Positions 45,618-56,349 of a DNA stretch of 64,000 nt are shown here, piece by piece. The position numbers and the translations under genes were made by a program. Origin of the DNA: Winogradskyella sp. (GTDB lineage: Bacteria; Bacteroidota; Bacteroidia; Flavobacteriales; Flavobacteriaceae); NCBI RefSeq assembly GCF_028282165.1, contig NZ_JANQIM010000034.1:62001-126000 (forward strand), read 5' to 3'. The number at the start of each line of letters is the position of its first letter. Position 1 is the stretch's first letter. Under the pieces are notes generated by a model. That model made no database searches. It was not told the DNA's origin and saw only the letters and a program-made list of their open reading frames with translations.

Positions 45618-48230
45618 CTAGGCTTGTTTTTTCTTCAACAACATCCGCTTTATTTCGTTAAGCTTCATAAGGGCTTCTACAGGGGTTAGCGTGTCAATAT
45701 CAGTGTGAAGAATTTCATCCTTAATTTCTTCTAAAAGTGGGTCATCCAAATTAAAGAAACTCAACTGCATATCATCCTTAAGAGACTTTACTTTATCGGT
45801 CAATTCTTCACTAGAATGCGATTTTTCTAACTTAGAAAGTACCTTATTTGCTCGCCTAATGACTTGTTGGGGCATCCCTGCCATTTTTGCAACATGTATC
45901 CCAAAACTGTGCTCACTACCACCTTCAACTAGTTTTCTCACAAACAAAACATTGTCCTTAAGTTCCTTAACAGCAACATTAAAGTTCTTTATTCTCATAA
46001 AGGTTTCCGTCATTTCATTAAGCTCATGGTAATGTGTTGCAAATAAGGTTTTTGGTCGGGCAGGATGCTCGTGAAGATATTCGCTTATTGCCCAAGCAAT
46101 GGAAATACCGTCATAGGTACTAGTACCTCGACCAATTTCGTCTAATAGTACCAAACTACGGTCGGAAATATTATTAAGAATAGAGGCCGTTTCATTCATT
46201 TCTACCATAAATGTAGATTCACCCATAGAAATATTATCACTCGCACCAACACGCGTAAAAATCTTATCCACCAAGCCTATTTTTGCCTCTCTTGCTGGCA
46301 CAAAACTCCCTATTTGAGCCAAAAGGACAATCAAAGCTGTCTGCCTTAAAATAGCAGACTTACCAGACATGTTAGGACCGGTAATCATTATGATTTGTTG
46401 CGACTCCCGATCTAAACAAACATCATTAGCTACGTACGATTCGCCTAAGGGCAATTGTTTTTCAATGACCGGATGACGACCGTCTTTTATCTCTAGATCG
46501 AAACTATCGGTTATTTGCGGATGGTTATACTTGTTTAATTTTGCAAGACTAGCAAAACCACAAAGACAATCTAGCTGTCCAATCAGTTGCGCATTCTGCT
46601 GCACATTAACAATAAACTGATGCATCCATGTCACCAATTCGGCAAACAATTGTTGTTCTATAGCTAAAATACGCTCTTCTGCACCAAGTATTTTGGCTTC
46701 GTATTCCTTTAATTCTTCAGTAATATAGCGCTCTGCATTAACCAAGGTTTGCTTTCGCATCCATTCCTCGGGCACTTTGTCCTTATGTGTATTTCTTACT
46801 TCAATATAGTACCCAAACACATTATTAGAAGCAATTTTTAAGGATGGGATTCCGGTACGCTCACTTTCACGCTCTAACATACCATCTAGATAATCCTTCC
46901 CAGATTTCGATAATCCCCTTAATTCATCAAGCTCCTGTGAAAAACCTTCGGCAATGGTGTTTCCTTTCAATACATTTACTGGTGCTTCCTCATTTAAGGT
47001 CTGTTTAATTCTTTCGCGGAGCAGATCACAATTGTGCAAGTTTTCGCCTAGAATCTTTAAGGCTTCATTATTACAATTTTGAGCCAAAGCCTTAATTGGC
47101 ACAATAGCTTCTAGTGAATTTTTAAGTTGAATAACTTCGCGTGGAGTGACCTTAGTCGTTGCAACCTTAGAAATCAACCGTTCAATATCACCAATATGCT
47201 TTATCTGTCCTTGAATCTTTTGAAGCACAGATTCATCATCAAACAAATACTGAACAACCTTATGACGTTGTTTTATCTTATCTGCGTGCTTTAGAGGCAG
47301 CGCTAACCAACGTTTTAAGGTTCGACCCCCCATTGCGGAGATGGTTTTATCAATAACATTAATAAGGGTTACGGCATTGGCATTGGCAGAATGATACAGT
47401 TCTAAATTTCTTATGGTGAATTTATCCATCCATACATAATCGTCGGTAGCAATACGAGAAATGTTAGTGATATGCTCTAATCTATTGTGTCGTGTTTCAC
47501 TTAAATAGTGTAGTACCACACCAGCTGCAATGATACCTTCGAACAAATCCTCAACTCCAAATCCTCTCAGGGATTTCGTATTGAAATGCTTCGTCAACGA
47601 CTCATGGGCATAATCGGCTTGAAAGATCCAATCTTCTAAATAAAAAGTGTGAAAATTGCTTCCAAAGATTTCAGAGAACTCTTTCTTATTTTTTTTCGAT
47701 AGCAACACCTCACTTGGGTTAAAATTCTGGAGTAGTTTATCTATGTATTCCGCATCGCCTTGTGAGGTTAAAAATTCGCCTGTAGAGATATCTAAAAAAG
47801 ATATACCGATATACTTTTTATCAAAATGAACGGCTGCTAAAAAGTTATTGGATTTTGAATGAAGAATATCGTCATTAAGTGCTACACCAGGTGTAACCAG
47901 TTCCGTAACACCACGTTTTACGATTTTTTTGGTTTGCTTGGGATCTTCTAGCTGATCGCAAATGGCAACACGCTCCCCAGCCTTAACCAACTTTGGCAAA
48001 TAGGTATTTAAAGAATGGTGTGGAAAACCAGCTAGCTCCGTTTCACTTTCGCTACCAGCACCCCGCTTGGTCAAAATAATATCTAAAATCTTGGCGGCTT
48101 TTACGGCATCACTACCAAAGGTTTCGTAAAAATCGCCTACCCTAAAAAGCAATAACGCATCCGGATACTTTGCCTTTATGGCATTGTATTGCTTCATTAA
48201 TGGTGTTTCTTTTTTTACGGATTTAGCCAA
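45618..48230 (-). CDS. mutS: DNA mismatch repair protein MutS
   Basis: An 870-residue full-length MutS. The N-terminal mismatch-binding domain includes the Phe-x-Glu motif ([10 protein letters not shown]). The clamp and lever domains follow, and the ATPase shows Walker [11 protein letters not shown], Walker [15 protein letters not shown] and the signature [16 protein letters not shown]. It binds mismatches and recruits MutL. The length and all motifs are normal. Its 3' end faces two tRNA genes on the same strand. It is divergent from the RNA methyltransferase at 48421. Confidence 0.97.
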   Translation of the reverse strand: MAKSVKKETPLMKQYNAIKAKYPDALLLFRVGDFYETFGSDAVKAAKILDIILTKRGAGSESETELAGFPHHSLNTYLPKLVKAGERVAICDQLEDPKQTKKIVKRGVTELVTPGVALNDDILHSKSNNFLAAVHFDKKYIGISFLDISTGEFLTSQGDAEYIDKLLQNFNPSEVLLSKKNKKEFSEIFGSNFHTFYLEDWIFQADYAHESLTKHFNTKSLRGFGVEDLFEGIIAAGVVLHYLSETRHNRLEHITNISRIATDDYVWMDKFTIRNLELYHSANANAVTLINVIDKTISAMGGRTLKRWLALPLKHADKIKQRHKVVQYLFDDESVLQKIQGQIKHIGDIERLISKVATTKVTPREVIQLKNSLEAIVPIKALAQNCNNEALKILGENLHNCDLLRERIKQTLNEEAPVNVLKGNTIAEGFSQELDELRGLSKSGKDYLDGMLERESERTGIPSLKIASNNVFGYYIEVRNTHKDKVPEEWMRKQTLVNAERYITEELKEYEAKILGAEERILAIEQQLFAELVTWMHQFIVNVQQNAQLIGQLDCLCGFASLAKLNKYNHPQITDSFDLEIKDGRHPVIEKQLPLGESYVANDVCLDRESQQIIMITGPNMSGKSAILRQTALIVLLAQIGSFVPAREAKIGLVDKIFTRVGASDNISMGESTFMVEMNETASILNNISDRSLVLLDEIGRGTSTYDGISIAWAISEYLHEHPARPKTLFATHYHELNEMTETFMRIKNFNVAVKELKDNVLFVRKLVEGGSEHSFGIHVAKMAGMPQQVIRRANKVLSKLEKSHSSEELTDKVKSLKDDMQLSFFNLDDPLLEEIKDEILHTDIDTLTPVEALMKLNEIKRMLLKKKQA

Positions 48231-48392
48231 GAGTTTTGTTTATTTTTGTCGCGTTAGATATCGGAATTGTAAAATTGCTAATGTAGCCAAATAGCCTTGT
48301 TTTATAAAGTGAAAAATTAAGAAGTTATCTACAATTAACGCTAGATTTCAACAATCGCAATTAGCATTCTAAATAAAGTATAACATAAAATA

Positions 48393-48416
48393 GATTCCTG
48401 CCTACGCAGAAATGAC
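48393..48416. repeat. REP-like palindrome (degenerate copy)
   Basis: GATTCCTGCCTACGCAGAAATGAC is an imperfect copy of the inverted repeat seen at 48991 and 62965. It runs up to 5 nt before the ATG at 48421 and includes an earlier in-frame ATG at 48412. Confidence 0.6.
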
Positions 48417-48420
48417 AACT

Positions 48421-48960
48421 ATGAACAGAAAACTAAAAAACAGCGAATTAGATCGTCTCAACGTTTCTGAATTTAAACAAGCCAAAAAGTCACTAATAAC
48501 TATTGTATTGGATAATATTCGCAGTCTTAATAACATTGGTTCGGTATTTAGAACCAGTGACGCTTTTTTAGTTGAGAAGATTTACCTCTGTGGCATTTCA
48601 GCCCAACCTCCTCATAACGATATAAGAAAAACAGCACTGGGCAGCACCGAAACTGTGGATTGGGAATACCATGAAAATACGTTTGAAGTTATTGAAAAAC
48701 TAAAGTCTCAAAATGTTACTGTCTGTGCTATAGAACAAACCGAAAATGCGACTAGGCTCAATGATTTTGAACCTCAGCCAGACACCAGATATGCCTTTAT
48801 TTTTGGCAATGAAGTTAAAGGAGTTTCCCAAGAGGTGGTTAGCGCCAGTGATCTAGTTATTGAAATACCACAATATGGTACCAAACATTCCTTAAATATC
48901 TCTGTAAGCGCTGGTGTTGTAATTTGGGATGTGTTTTCGAAGTTAGAAAAGCCCATCTAA
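48421..48960 (+). CDS. TrmH/SpoU-family RNA 2'-O-methyltransferase
   Basis: A 179-residue SPOUT methyltransferase. The start at 48421 (MNRKLKNSE) is chosen because the earlier ATG at 48412 falls inside a REP-like repeat. The three SpoU motifs are visible: NIRSLNNIGSVFRTSDAF, FIFGNEVKGVSQEVV and IEIPQYGTKHSLNISVSAGVVIWD. It should methylate a ribose in tRNA or rRNA; the exact nucleotide is not evident. Divergent from mutS. Confidence 0.92.
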   Translation: MNRKLKNSELDRLNVSEFKQAKKSLITIVLDNIRSLNNIGSVFRTSDAFLVEKIYLCGISAQPPHNDIRKTALGSTETVDWEYHENTFEVIEKLKSQNVTVCAIEQTENATRLNDFEPQPDTRYAFIFGNEVKGVSQEVVSASDLVIEIPQYGTKHSLNISVSAGVVIWDVFSKLEKPI

Positions 48961-48990
48961 TTTTCCCAGAGGTAGGACTTGTAATATGGC

Positions 48991-49018
48991 TGTTATTCCT
49001 GCTTTCGCAGGAATAACA
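48991..49018. repeat. REP-like perfect palindrome
   Basis: TGTTATTCCTGC and GCAGGAATAACA form perfect 12-bp arms around TTTC. It lies between the TrmH-type gene and the methyltransferase gene. The core ATTCCTGCnnnnGCAGGAAT recurs in this window. Confidence 0.8.
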
Positions 49019-49032
49019 AATAGTAATAGTGT

Positions 49033-49698
49033 ATGCAGAAGTTGAAAAAGAAAATAAAAACACCATGGCCAACAAAAAATGCCATGACCCAAATTTACGA
49101 TAAGCATCTCTGGGGCGGAAACGACTTCGATTTCTATTCTGGTGAGGGCTCTCATCATCCAGATATTGTAAAACCTTATGTTGAAACAGTTACTGCATTT
49201 TTAAAATCGCATCAAAAAAACTTATCCGTTTGCGATTTGGGCTGTGGTGATTTTAATATTGGTAGACAATTAGCACCATACGCTTCAAGTTACATTGCCG
49301 TTGATATTGTTAAAGATCTCATCGAAAGAAACAAGACATTATTTAAAGCAGCAAATTTAGAATTTCGCTGTTTGGATATTGCAAAGGATAAACTACCAAA
49401 AGCAGATTGTGTAATTCTTCGACAAGTGCTTCAACATTTATCTAATAAAGAGATTATAAGCATTGTAAAAAAACTCTCCAACTACAAATACATTATTCTT
49501 ACTGAACACATACCAAATGGTGATTTTACACCAAATATCGATATCATTTCTGGGCAAGGAACCAGATTAAAGCACAATAGTGGTGTTAGTGTATTGAAAG
49601 CTCCTTTTAATTTAAAAGTGAAAGAAGAAACGATTCTGAATGAGGTGGTTTTTGACCATAGAAAAGGACGTATTTTGACTTTTCTTTATACCATGTAA
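49033..49698 (+). CDS. Class I SAM-dependent methyltransferase
   Basis: A 221-residue protein with a Rossmann methyltransferase core: motif I VCDLGCGDFNIGRQL, the acidic residue ending strand 2 (YIAVDIV), FRCLDIAKDKLPKADCVILRQVLQHLS (motif IV region) and YIILTEHIP. The substrate cannot be told. The gene follows a REP-like repeat and is convergent with folK; another palindromic repeat separates them. Confidence 0.85.
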   Translation: MQKLKKKIKTPWPTKNAMTQIYDKHLWGGNDFDFYSGEGSHHPDIVKPYVETVTAFLKSHQKNLSVCDLGCGDFNIGRQLAPYASSYIAVDIVKDLIERNKTLFKAANLEFRCLDIAKDKLPKADCVILRQVLQHLSNKEIISIVKKLSNYKYIILTEHIPNGDFTPNIDIISGQGTRLKHNSGVSVLKAPFNLKVKEETILNEVVFDHRKGRILTFLYTM

Positions 49699-49763
49699 TT
49701 TGTCCGTGTCGTTTCAAGCTCAAGCAAGAAATTTCATGTTGTTTTGCTCGAAATAGTTCTGTG

Positions 49764-49815
49764 AGATTCCTAGTCGCTCTCCCGATAGCTATCGGGACTG
49801 CTCTGTCGGAATAAC
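49764..49815. repeat. Palindromic intergenic repeat with CCCGATAGCTATCGGG core
   Basis: An 18-bp perfect palindrome (49780-49797) lies inside a larger imperfect inverted repeat (ATTCC... GGAAT). It is in the convergent gap between the methyltransferase and folK, where it could act as a bidirectional terminator. Confidence 0.7.
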
Positions 49816-49823
49816 AGAAAATA

Positions 49824-50954
49824 TCATGAAATTATCTCATTCAAAATCCACAAATAATCCTCGCGGTTTTTTATAAAATCACGCTCAGAGATATCAATAA
49901 TCTTTACATTAAGCTCGGTTTGGGATTTTAAGAATTCTAAATAACCTGCGTTGATTTTTTCTAAATACTCATCTTGGATATCTTCCTCATATTTTCGGCC
50001 TCTTCTTTTAATATTTTCCTGTAATCGTTCTGTATTTTGGTAGAGGTAGACGTATAAATCTGGTCGTGCAATATCTTTATAGACCTGATAAAACAATTTG
50101 CGATATAATCTAAATTCATCTTCGGGCAAAGTGACTTTAGAAAATACCAAGGATTTATGCACATCATAATCGCTCACCATAAAATCCTTGAACAAATCTA
50201 ACTGTGACAAATCATCACTGATCTGTTGGTAACGATCTGCCAGAAAAGACATCTCTAAAGTAAATGCGTAACGCTCTGGTTCCTTATAAAACTTAGGCAA
50301 GAAAGGATTATCAGCAAAACGCTCTAAAATCAATTTAGCATTAAAATCTTGGGATATTTTAGTCGCCAAACTGGTTTTACCTGCACCTATATTGCCTTCA
50401 ATGGCTATAAAATTGAATTTACTAAAATTATAATGTTTCTTCGGGTTTTTTAACCAGATTTTAATGGGCTCTATTTCTGAATCATCTTCACTTTCTTGCA
50501 ACAATTCAGAAATCGACTTGTCTAGCTTAGGATGTTTTAAATCTTTCGCAATATCTTGAAGGGGTTGCAACACAAATTTTCGATGATGTAATTCAGGATG
50601 TGGAATAACTAAGTTCTTCTCCTCAATAAGCTCATTAGCATAAAACAAAATATCTAAATCAATCTTTCGCGATTCATAAGAATCTTTTTTTTTCTTAGCA
50701 ATTCTTCCTAAATCAAGCTCAATTTTCTTTAATGTTTTAAGTAATGTTTTTGGCTTTAACTGAGTTTCAATCTTAATGCAGGCATTAAAAAAATCTTCCC
50801 CCTCAAAACCCCAAGCAGGTGTTTTATAAACTTTTGAAATCTTATGGACTACACCTACCTTCTGAAAAATAGCATCTATGGCCAACTGCAAATACTGCAA
50901 TTTATTGCCTTTGTTACTTCCTAATGCGATATAGACAGGTTTAGTAGAAATCAT
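49824..50954 (-). CDS. folK: Bifunctional FolK (HPPK) - deoxynucleoside kinase fusion
   Basis: A 376-residue two-domain enzyme. Residues 1-160 are HPPK: IALGSNKGNK, YKTPAWGFEGEDFFNACIKIET and SRKIDLDILFY, catalysing pyrophosphorylation of 6-hydroxymethyl-dihydropterin in folate synthesis. Residues 178-376 are a deoxynucleoside kinase: P-loop IEGNIGAGKTS, LERFADNPFLPKFY and the lid RGRKYEEDI. The fusion is characteristic of Bacteroidota. A hairpin (50967-50986) lies just upstream of the start. Confidence 0.93.
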   Translation of the reverse strand: MISTKPVYIALGSNKGNKLQYLQLAIDAIFQKVGVVHKISKVYKTPAWGFEGEDFFNACIKIETQLKPKTLLKTLKKIELDLGRIAKKKKDSYESRKIDLDILFYANELIEEKNLVIPHPELHHRKFVLQPLQDIAKDLKHPKLDKSISELLQESEDDSEIEPIKIWLKNPKKHYNFSKFNFIAIEGNIGAGKTSLATKISQDFNAKLILERFADNPFLPKFYKEPERYAFTLEMSFLADRYQQISDDLSQLDLFKDFMVSDYDVHKSLVFSKVTLPEDEFRLYRKLFYQVYKDIARPDLYVYLYQNTERLQENIKRRGRKYEEDIQDEYLEKINAGYLEFLKSQTELNVKIIDISERDFIKNREDYLWILNEIIS

Positions 50955-50966
50955 GTTTTTATAAAG

Positions 50967-51035
50967 ATCCCGCTATTCAGCGGGATTAGTTATTCTAGAA
51001 TTTTGAATGGTCGCTGAACAACGTTTCAAAATTCT
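50967..51035. promoter_or_regulatory. Two hairpins in the divergent folK / transporter gap
   Basis: ATCCCGCT-ATTC-AGCGGGAT (50967-50986) is a perfect 8-bp stem. AGAATTTTGAA (50997-51007) and TTCAAAATTCT (51025-51035) form a perfect 11-bp stem with a 17-nt loop. Both lie within 90 nt of the folK start in its leader side. Their role is unknown. Confidence 0.55.
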
Positions 51036-51212
51036 GAACGCTCTAACAAAATAACTAAAACAAACCGACATGTTAAAAATAATTATCACTCTACAGCAAA
51101 ATGCTTGTTTTTTAACATCAAAGGTTCCATCTAACAGTTTAAAGGCAATAAATATGAAAAGATGAATTATTAATAGATTATCTTTACATCAACAATTTAT
51201 CAACGGTTTTCA

Positions 51213-51917
51213 ATGTCAGTTAAAGACAAGCTTTTAGCACAACGCATATATCTTTTGCTTGGTGCGCTTTTCATCACTTCTTTAGTAGTTTCCAACTTAA
51301 TTTTTCAAAAGTTTTTTTATTGGTATCCTGTAGATGTCGAAATTTTTGGCAGTAAACTTTTTGAGATCTCTGTTGGTATCCTACCATATCCAATTACGTT
51401 TTTAATAACGGACTTAATTAGTGAGATCTATGGTAAAAAGCGTGCTAATGATATTGTTGTTGTTGGGATTTTCGCTTCTGTTTTTTCTTTATTAATCATC
51501 TATGTGGGATCTCAAGTTCCTTCAACGTCATGGTCTTATGTAGACGATAAAATGTTCAATACCGTTTTTGGCAACTCTGCTATTGCTGTATTTGCAAGTA
51601 TGCTTACCTACCTTTTTGCTCAGTTTGTTGATATTCAAATTTATCACTTTTGGAAACGCTTAACCAAAGGCAAACATTTATGGCTTCGCAATAATTTTTC
51701 TACATGGTTTTCCCAGTTCGTAGATACGTTTACAATTGTATTCTTATTATGCTCTTTTGGCATTATAGATTGGGAAAATTTTAAAGGTTTATTGCTTAGT
51801 GGTTTCTTATTTAAAGTTTTCGTTGCAGCTCTTGATACGCCATTTCTGTACCTAGGTGTTTATGCCTTTAGAAAACGCTTTAAACTCAAGGTGAATGAAG
51901 AAATTGATCTGATTTAA
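51213..51917 (+). CDS. Queuosine precursor transporter (YhhQ/QPTR family)
   Basis: A 234-residue membrane protein with about six helices. The motif PITFLITDLISEIYGKKRANDIV and the later FAQFVDIQIYHFWKRLTKGKHLWLRNNFSTWFSQFVDTF are typical of the VUT/YhhQ family, which imports preQ0/preQ1 for tRNA queuosine. A TATCTTTA near-match to the -7 box lies at 51179-51186. Confidence 0.9.
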   Translation: MSVKDKLLAQRIYLLLGALFITSLVVSNLIFQKFFYWYPVDVEIFGSKLFEISVGILPYPITFLITDLISEIYGKKRANDIVVVGIFASVFSLLIIYVGSQVPSTSWSYVDDKMFNTVFGNSAIAVFASMLTYLFAQFVDIQIYHFWKRLTKGKHLWLRNNFSTWFSQFVDTFTIVFLLCSFGIIDWENFKGLLLSGFLFKVFVAALDTPFLYLGVYAFRKRFKLKVNEEIDLI

Positions 51918-52012
51918 TTGTTATTAAATTATTAAAATCATTATAAATTTTAATAACTGTACAACTTTTCTTATGAATTTTACGTATAATTCATAAACCA
52001 AGTTTACCTGTT

Positions 52013-54658
52013 ATGAAGAAATTTTTCAAAATTATCGGAATCCTTTTACTCCTTTTCATTGCTATTCTCATTACAATTCCATTTATATTAGAATCTAAAA
52101 TAGATACTATAGTTCAGAATTATGCCGATGAAAATCTAGATGCAGACCTAAGTTTTAACGATATTAGCCTTAGCCTTATCAGTAGTTTCCCCAAGGCTGA
52201 AGTTAGCGTTGAAAATCTTCAAATTGTCAACAGAGCGCCTTTTAAGGGCGAAACTTTAGCAACTGCCAAATTATTGTCTTTTGAAATGCCCATTAGTGCA
52301 CTGTTTAAAGGTCCTGAAGAACCTTTAACGGTAAACGAAATTATAGCAGATGAAATGCTTCTGACCTTAAAAACCAATAAAAACGGAACTACTAACTACG
52401 ATATCGTTAAAAGTAATGATGACGAGGTTTTAGAAAAACAGGATAGTACATCTTCGGGTTTTAGTTTTGACATCAAAAATTATGAGCTCAACAATAGCGC
52501 CTTTACATATATAGACGAAGCTTCAAACACAAGTCTTTATGCTACCGAAATTAATCACAACGGTAAGGGTATTTTCTCTGGTGAACAATCTGAATTAGAC
52601 ACTAATACCGAAGCTAGAATAAGCATGTCCATTGATAGTACAGAATATCTCAGCAATAATATTATAAAGCTAGATGCACTTCTTGGAATGGACTTAGCGC
52701 AAAACAAATATACTTTTAAAGAAAATAAGGGCTATATCAATGCGCTACCACTAGAGTTTGATGGGTTTATACAAATGCTTGAAGAAGGCCAACAACTTGA
52801 TATTACCTTTAAAAACCCTGAATCATCTTTTAAGGATTTTTTAGCTGTTATCCCAAAAGAATATGCTAAGAATATTGAAGACGTTAATACCACAGGAAAC
52901 TTTACGGTTAGTGGTATTGTAAAAGGGTTGATTTCTGAGGAAACCATTCCGACCATAGATATCAATATGCGTTCGGATAATGCCTCATTTAAATATCCCG
53001 ATTTGCCAAAGCATGTTGAAAACATTATGATAGACGCATCCATAAAAAACACAACTGGTAAGGCTGATGACACTTATGTAGATTTAAATCAACTAGATTT
53101 TAAGATAGATCAGGATGTCTTTAAGTCCGAAGCACATATTAAAAACTTAACAGACAACATGCTTGTAGATGCCAATTTAGATGGTGTTTTAAACTTGGCA
53201 AATATCACCAAAGCTTATCCTATAGAACTAGAGAATCAACTAAGCGGAATCTTAAAAGGTAAACTCAACACAACTTTTGATATGGATGCCATTGAAACCA
53301 ATGCGTATCAGCGCATAAAAAATAATGGTAGTATTTCGATCTCTGATTTTATATTTTCATCTGAAGATATCGTAAACCCTATACAGATCAATAATGCAGA
53401 CATGACTTTTAAACCTGGAACAGTAAGTTTAAATAGCTTTGATGCCCAAACCGGACAAAGTGATTTTTCAGCCACAGGAACTATAAATAACTTGCTAGGA
53501 TTTTTGTTAAGCGACAAAAAGCTACAGGGTAGTTTTGATGTTAATTCGAATACGTTTGCTATTTCAGATTTTATGGTTGAAGACGAATCTGCAACGGAAG
53601 TCTCTAACAAAACTACTTCTGAAGACGAATCCCTAAAAATTCCTGACTTTTTGGATTGTGCTATTACGGCAAATGCCAAAACAGTGATTTACGACAATCT
53701 TAATTTGAAGAATGTAAAAGGTCGATTATTGATAAAAGATCAAAATGCCAAACTTGAGAATATGACGACCGACATTTTTAATGGTCAACTCGGTATATCT
53801 GGTAATGTAAGTACAAAAGAAGCTAAGCCCAAGTTCGATATGCAATTGGCCATGCAAGAGTTTGACATTTCGCAATCGTTTAAAGATTTAGAAATGTTAA
53901 AAGCTTTAGCCCCTATAGCAAAAGTGGTACAAGGAAAACTAAACTCTACTATTGATGTTAGTGGTCTATTAGATGAGACCTTTTCTCCTGATTTAACAAC
54001 CATTTCTGGCAATGCTCTTGCTGAGATATTAACTTCTAATATCGATGTATCTAAAAGCCCTTTACTTTCTGGATTAGACAACCAATTAAATTTTATTGAC
54101 TTTAAAGAATTACAAAACGATATAAAGACCAAATTGAGTTTTGATAACGGTCAAGTTTCCCTTCAACCGTTTACTGTCAATTATAAAGACATTCCAATTG
54201 AAATTTCGGGGATGCACACCTTTACAAATAATATGCAATACGATATTGCTTTTCAAGTACCTGCAAAATATTTAGGAGGCGAAGTGAATCGTCTTATCGG
54301 TCAAATAAATGACGAAGATGTTAATAGTATTTCGATACCTGTAACTGCGAATATCAACGGAAGCTTCTCTAGCCCTAATATTTCTACAGACTTAACAAGT
54401 GGTGTTTCGGACCTTACAAAACAATTGGTAGAAATTCAGAAACAAAAATTGTTGGGTCAAGGCAAAGACCAAATCAATGATTTATTAGGAGGTTTCTTGG
54501 GAGGAAACTCAACAACTACTAAAACAGACTCAATTTCGAGCAACAAGGACCAAAAGGATTCTCTTAAAGAAGGCGTAAATTCTGTTTTAGGCGGGATTCT
54601 TGGTGGAAAAAAGAAGAAAAAAGACAAAAAAGCCCAAGATTCCACTAAAAACAACTGA
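52013..54658 (+). CDS. AsmA-family protein
   Basis: An 881-residue envelope protein. An N-terminal membrane anchor (KIIGILLLLFIAILITIPFI) is followed by an AsmA N-terminal domain (LSFNDISLSLISSFPKAEVSVENLQIVN) and a long beta-repeat body with an AsmA C-terminal-like region (about 560-800). The tail is Gly/Lys/Ser-rich (GGKKKKKDKKAQDSTKNN). AsmA-like proteins are thought to move lipids between membranes. It precedes rpoD by 113 bp. Confidence 0.87.
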   Translation: MKKFFKIIGILLLLFIAILITIPFILESKIDTIVQNYADENLDADLSFNDISLSLISSFPKAEVSVENLQIVNRAPFKGETLATAKLLSFEMPISALFKGPEEPLTVNEIIADEMLLTLKTNKNGTTNYDIVKSNDDEVLEKQDSTSSGFSFDIKNYELNNSAFTYIDEASNTSLYATEINHNGKGIFSGEQSELDTNTEARISMSIDSTEYLSNNIIKLDALLGMDLAQNKYTFKENKGYINALPLEFDGFIQMLEEGQQLDITFKNPESSFKDFLAVIPKEYAKNIEDVNTTGNFTVSGIVKGLISEETIPTIDINMRSDNASFKYPDLPKHVENIMIDASIKNTTGKADDTYVDLNQLDFKIDQDVFKSEAHIKNLTDNMLVDANLDGVLNLANITKAYPIELENQLSGILKGKLNTTFDMDAIETNAYQRIKNNGSISISDFIFSSEDIVNPIQINNADMTFKPGTVSLNSFDAQTGQSDFSATGTINNLLGFLLSDKKLQGSFDVNSNTFAISDFMVEDESATEVSNKTTSEDESLKIPDFLDCAITANAKTVIYDNLNLKNVKGRLLIKDQNAKLENMTTDIFNGQLGISGNVSTKEAKPKFDMQLAMQEFDISQSFKDLEMLKALAPIAKVVQGKLNSTIDVSGLLDETFSPDLTTISGNALAEILTSNIDVSKSPLLSGLDNQLNFIDFKELQNDIKTKLSFDNGQVSLQPFTVNYKDIPIEISGMHTFTNNMQYDIAFQVPAKYLGGEVNRLIGQINDEDVNSISIPVTANINGSFSSPNISTDLTSGVSDLTKQLVEIQKQKLLGQGKDQINDLLGGFLGGNSTTTKTDSISSNKDQKDSLKEGVNSVLGGILGGKKKKKDKKAQDSTKNN

Positions 54659-54771
54659 TTTTATATTAAAACTGATTGGTTTTTTCTAGTTTTTGTCAAT
54701 AATTGATCTTTTTCCTTGTTTTTCTTAATAATTAAGTTATAATGTAGATTCATAATTTTTAAAAATTCTAC

Positions 54772-55635
54772 ATGAGGCAACTTAAGATTACCAAGCAGGT
54801 AACTAACAGAGAAGACAAATCCCTAGACAAATACCTACAAGACATCAGTAAAATTCCGTTGATAACTGCAGAGGAAGAGGTGGAATTGGCGCAACGTATT
54901 AAACAAGGTGATCAAGAAGCTTTAGACAAATTAACTACTGCAAATTTAAGATTTGTGGTGTCGGTTGCAAAACAATATCAAAATCAAGGGTTAAAACTCC
55001 CAGACCTGATCAATGAAGGTAATGCCGGTTTGGTAAAAGCAGCACAGCGTTTCGATGAAACCAGAGGTTTTAAATTTATTTCTTACGCTGTTTGGTGGAT
55101 TAGACAAGCCATCTTACAAGCATTGGCTGAGCAATCTAGAATAGTACGATTGCCCCTTAATAAAATTGGTACTATTAATAAGATCAATAAAACTTATTCT
55201 CACCTAGAGCAAATTTATCAACGACCTCCAAACGCTGAAGAAATTGCAAGAGAATTGGATATTAGCACTAAAGAAGTAAAGCAATCCCTAAAAAATTCAG
55301 GGCGTCATTTATCTATGGATGCACCACTTAAGGAGGGCGAGACATTTAGTCTTTATGATGTAGTAAGCGAAAGTGAATCCCCTAGGCCTGATAAAGATCT
55401 AATGAAAGCATCATTAAATACCGAAATAGAACGTGCCTTAGACACATTAACACAAAAAGAAAGTGATGTTATCCGTCTAAATTTTGGCATTGGCAATCAA
55501 CCACCTATGACCTTAGAAGAAATAGGGAGCATGTACGATTTAACCCGAGAACGTGTAAGGCAAATAAGAGAGAAAGGCATAAGACGATTGCGCCATGCTA
55601 GTAAAAGTAAAATTTTAAAGACGTATTTAGGTTGA
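54772..55635 (+). CDS. rpoD: RNA polymerase primary sigma factor, RpoD/SigA type
   Basis: A 287-residue sigma-70 without the long region 1.1, as is normal for Bacteroidota. Region 1.2 is [17 protein letters not shown], region 2 includes [27 protein letters not shown] and [23 protein letters not shown], region 3 follows, and region 4 ends with [26 protein letters not shown]. It directs RNA polymerase to TAnnTTTG-type promoters. rpsU follows in the same orientation after its own promoter. Confidence 0.95.
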   Translation: MRQLKITKQVTNREDKSLDKYLQDISKIPLITAEEEVELAQRIKQGDQEALDKLTTANLRFVVSVAKQYQNQGLKLPDLINEGNAGLVKAAQRFDETRGFKFISYAVWWIRQAILQALAEQSRIVRLPLNKIGTINKINKTYSHLEQIYQRPPNAEEIARELDISTKEVKQSLKNSGRHLSMDAPLKEGETFSLYDVVSESESPRPDKDLMKASLNTEIERALDTLTQKESDVIRLNFGIGNQPPMTLEEIGSMYDLTRERVRQIREKGIRRLRHASKSKILKTYLG

Positions 55636-55663
55636 TTTATTTTTTATTTTCAAATAGTTAGAC

Positions 55664-55671
55664 TATATTTG
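55664..55671 (+). promoter_or_regulatory. rpsU promoter -7 box (TATATTTG)
   Basis: A perfect TAnnTTTG match 42 nt before the rpsU start, a normal leader length. No exact -33 TTTG is seen. Confidence 0.55.
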
Positions 55672-55713
55672 CCGACCATTTGCAAGAATTAGACAATAAA
55701 AAAACATTGATAG

Positions 55714-55908
55714 ATGATTAAAATCGAAATCAAAGAAGGAGAAAACATAGAAAGAGCTCTTAAGCGTTACAAGCGTAAGCACAGAAATGTACAGATTATG
55801 CAGAACTTAAGAGAGTCTCGTTATTTCACTAAACCATCTGTTAAGAGAAGAAGAGAAATCCAAAAAGCGCAATACATTCAAAGCTTAAGAGATCAGGAGA
55901 ACATCTAA
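55714..55908 (+). CDS. rpsU: 30S ribosomal protein S21
   Basis: A 64-residue basic protein with the S21 pattern: IKEGENIERALKRYKRKHRNVQIMQNLRESRYFTKPSVKRRREIQKAQY. It belongs to the small ribosomal subunit, near the anti-Shine-Dalgarno region. In Bacteroidota S21 participates in occluding that region. It is followed by a strong terminator and preceded by a -7 box, so it is monocistronic. Confidence 0.95.
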   Translation: MIKIEIKEGENIERALKRYKRKHRNVQIMQNLRESRYFTKPSVKRRREIQKAQYIQSLRDQENI

Positions 55909-55939
55909 ATAGCCTAAGCTTTGTATTTACATATATGAA

Positions 55940-55967
55940 AGAGCAACGTAATGTTGCTCTTTTTTTG
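55940..55967 (+). terminator. rpsU intrinsic terminator
   Basis: AGAGCAAC-GTAAT-GTTGCTCT: a perfect 8-bp stem followed by seven T, 31 nt after the rpsU stop. Confidence 0.88.
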
Positions 55968-55992
55968 CTCCTACTAATCTAAATCTACTCCT

Positions 55993-56244
55993 CTACCTAA
56001 ATTTTTCGTTTTCTGCCTTAATATCCAAAGGTTCTATAGGACGATCTTCGTAAAAATGCTCAAAGGTTTTGTTAGTACTATAGTTATCGGTCAATACTTT
56101 ATACACCATAACAACCACGAGGATTTGCCCAATGACCGTTAAATAAAATACCCAGTTAAAAGGAAAGTCCATGGCGCACATTATGGTAATGGTTATTAAA
56201 AGTAATGTTGTAATGTACACATAAAGAAATGGTGAAGTCTTCAT
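55993..56244 (-). CDS. Small two-helix membrane protein
   Basis: An 83-residue protein with two hydrophobic helices (about 7-27 and 31-50) and an acidic cytoplasmic tail (FEHFYEDRPIEPLDIKAENEKFR). I do not recognise a family. It lies next to rpsU in convergent orientation and is divergent from the LysE-type gene. Confidence 0.65.
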   Translation of the reverse strand: MKTSPFLYVYITTLLLITITIMCAMDFPFNWVFYLTVIGQILVVVMVYKVLTDNYSTNKTFEHFYEDRPIEPLDIKAENEKFR

Positions 56245-56349
56245 TATAGTTTTTGTTTAAAGTTAAATAATAAAGGTTGAACAAAATAATTTTTAACTCA
56301 AAGCTAACATTAACTGTAAGGATATTTTTCTCGAAACTACTAATGGTTC

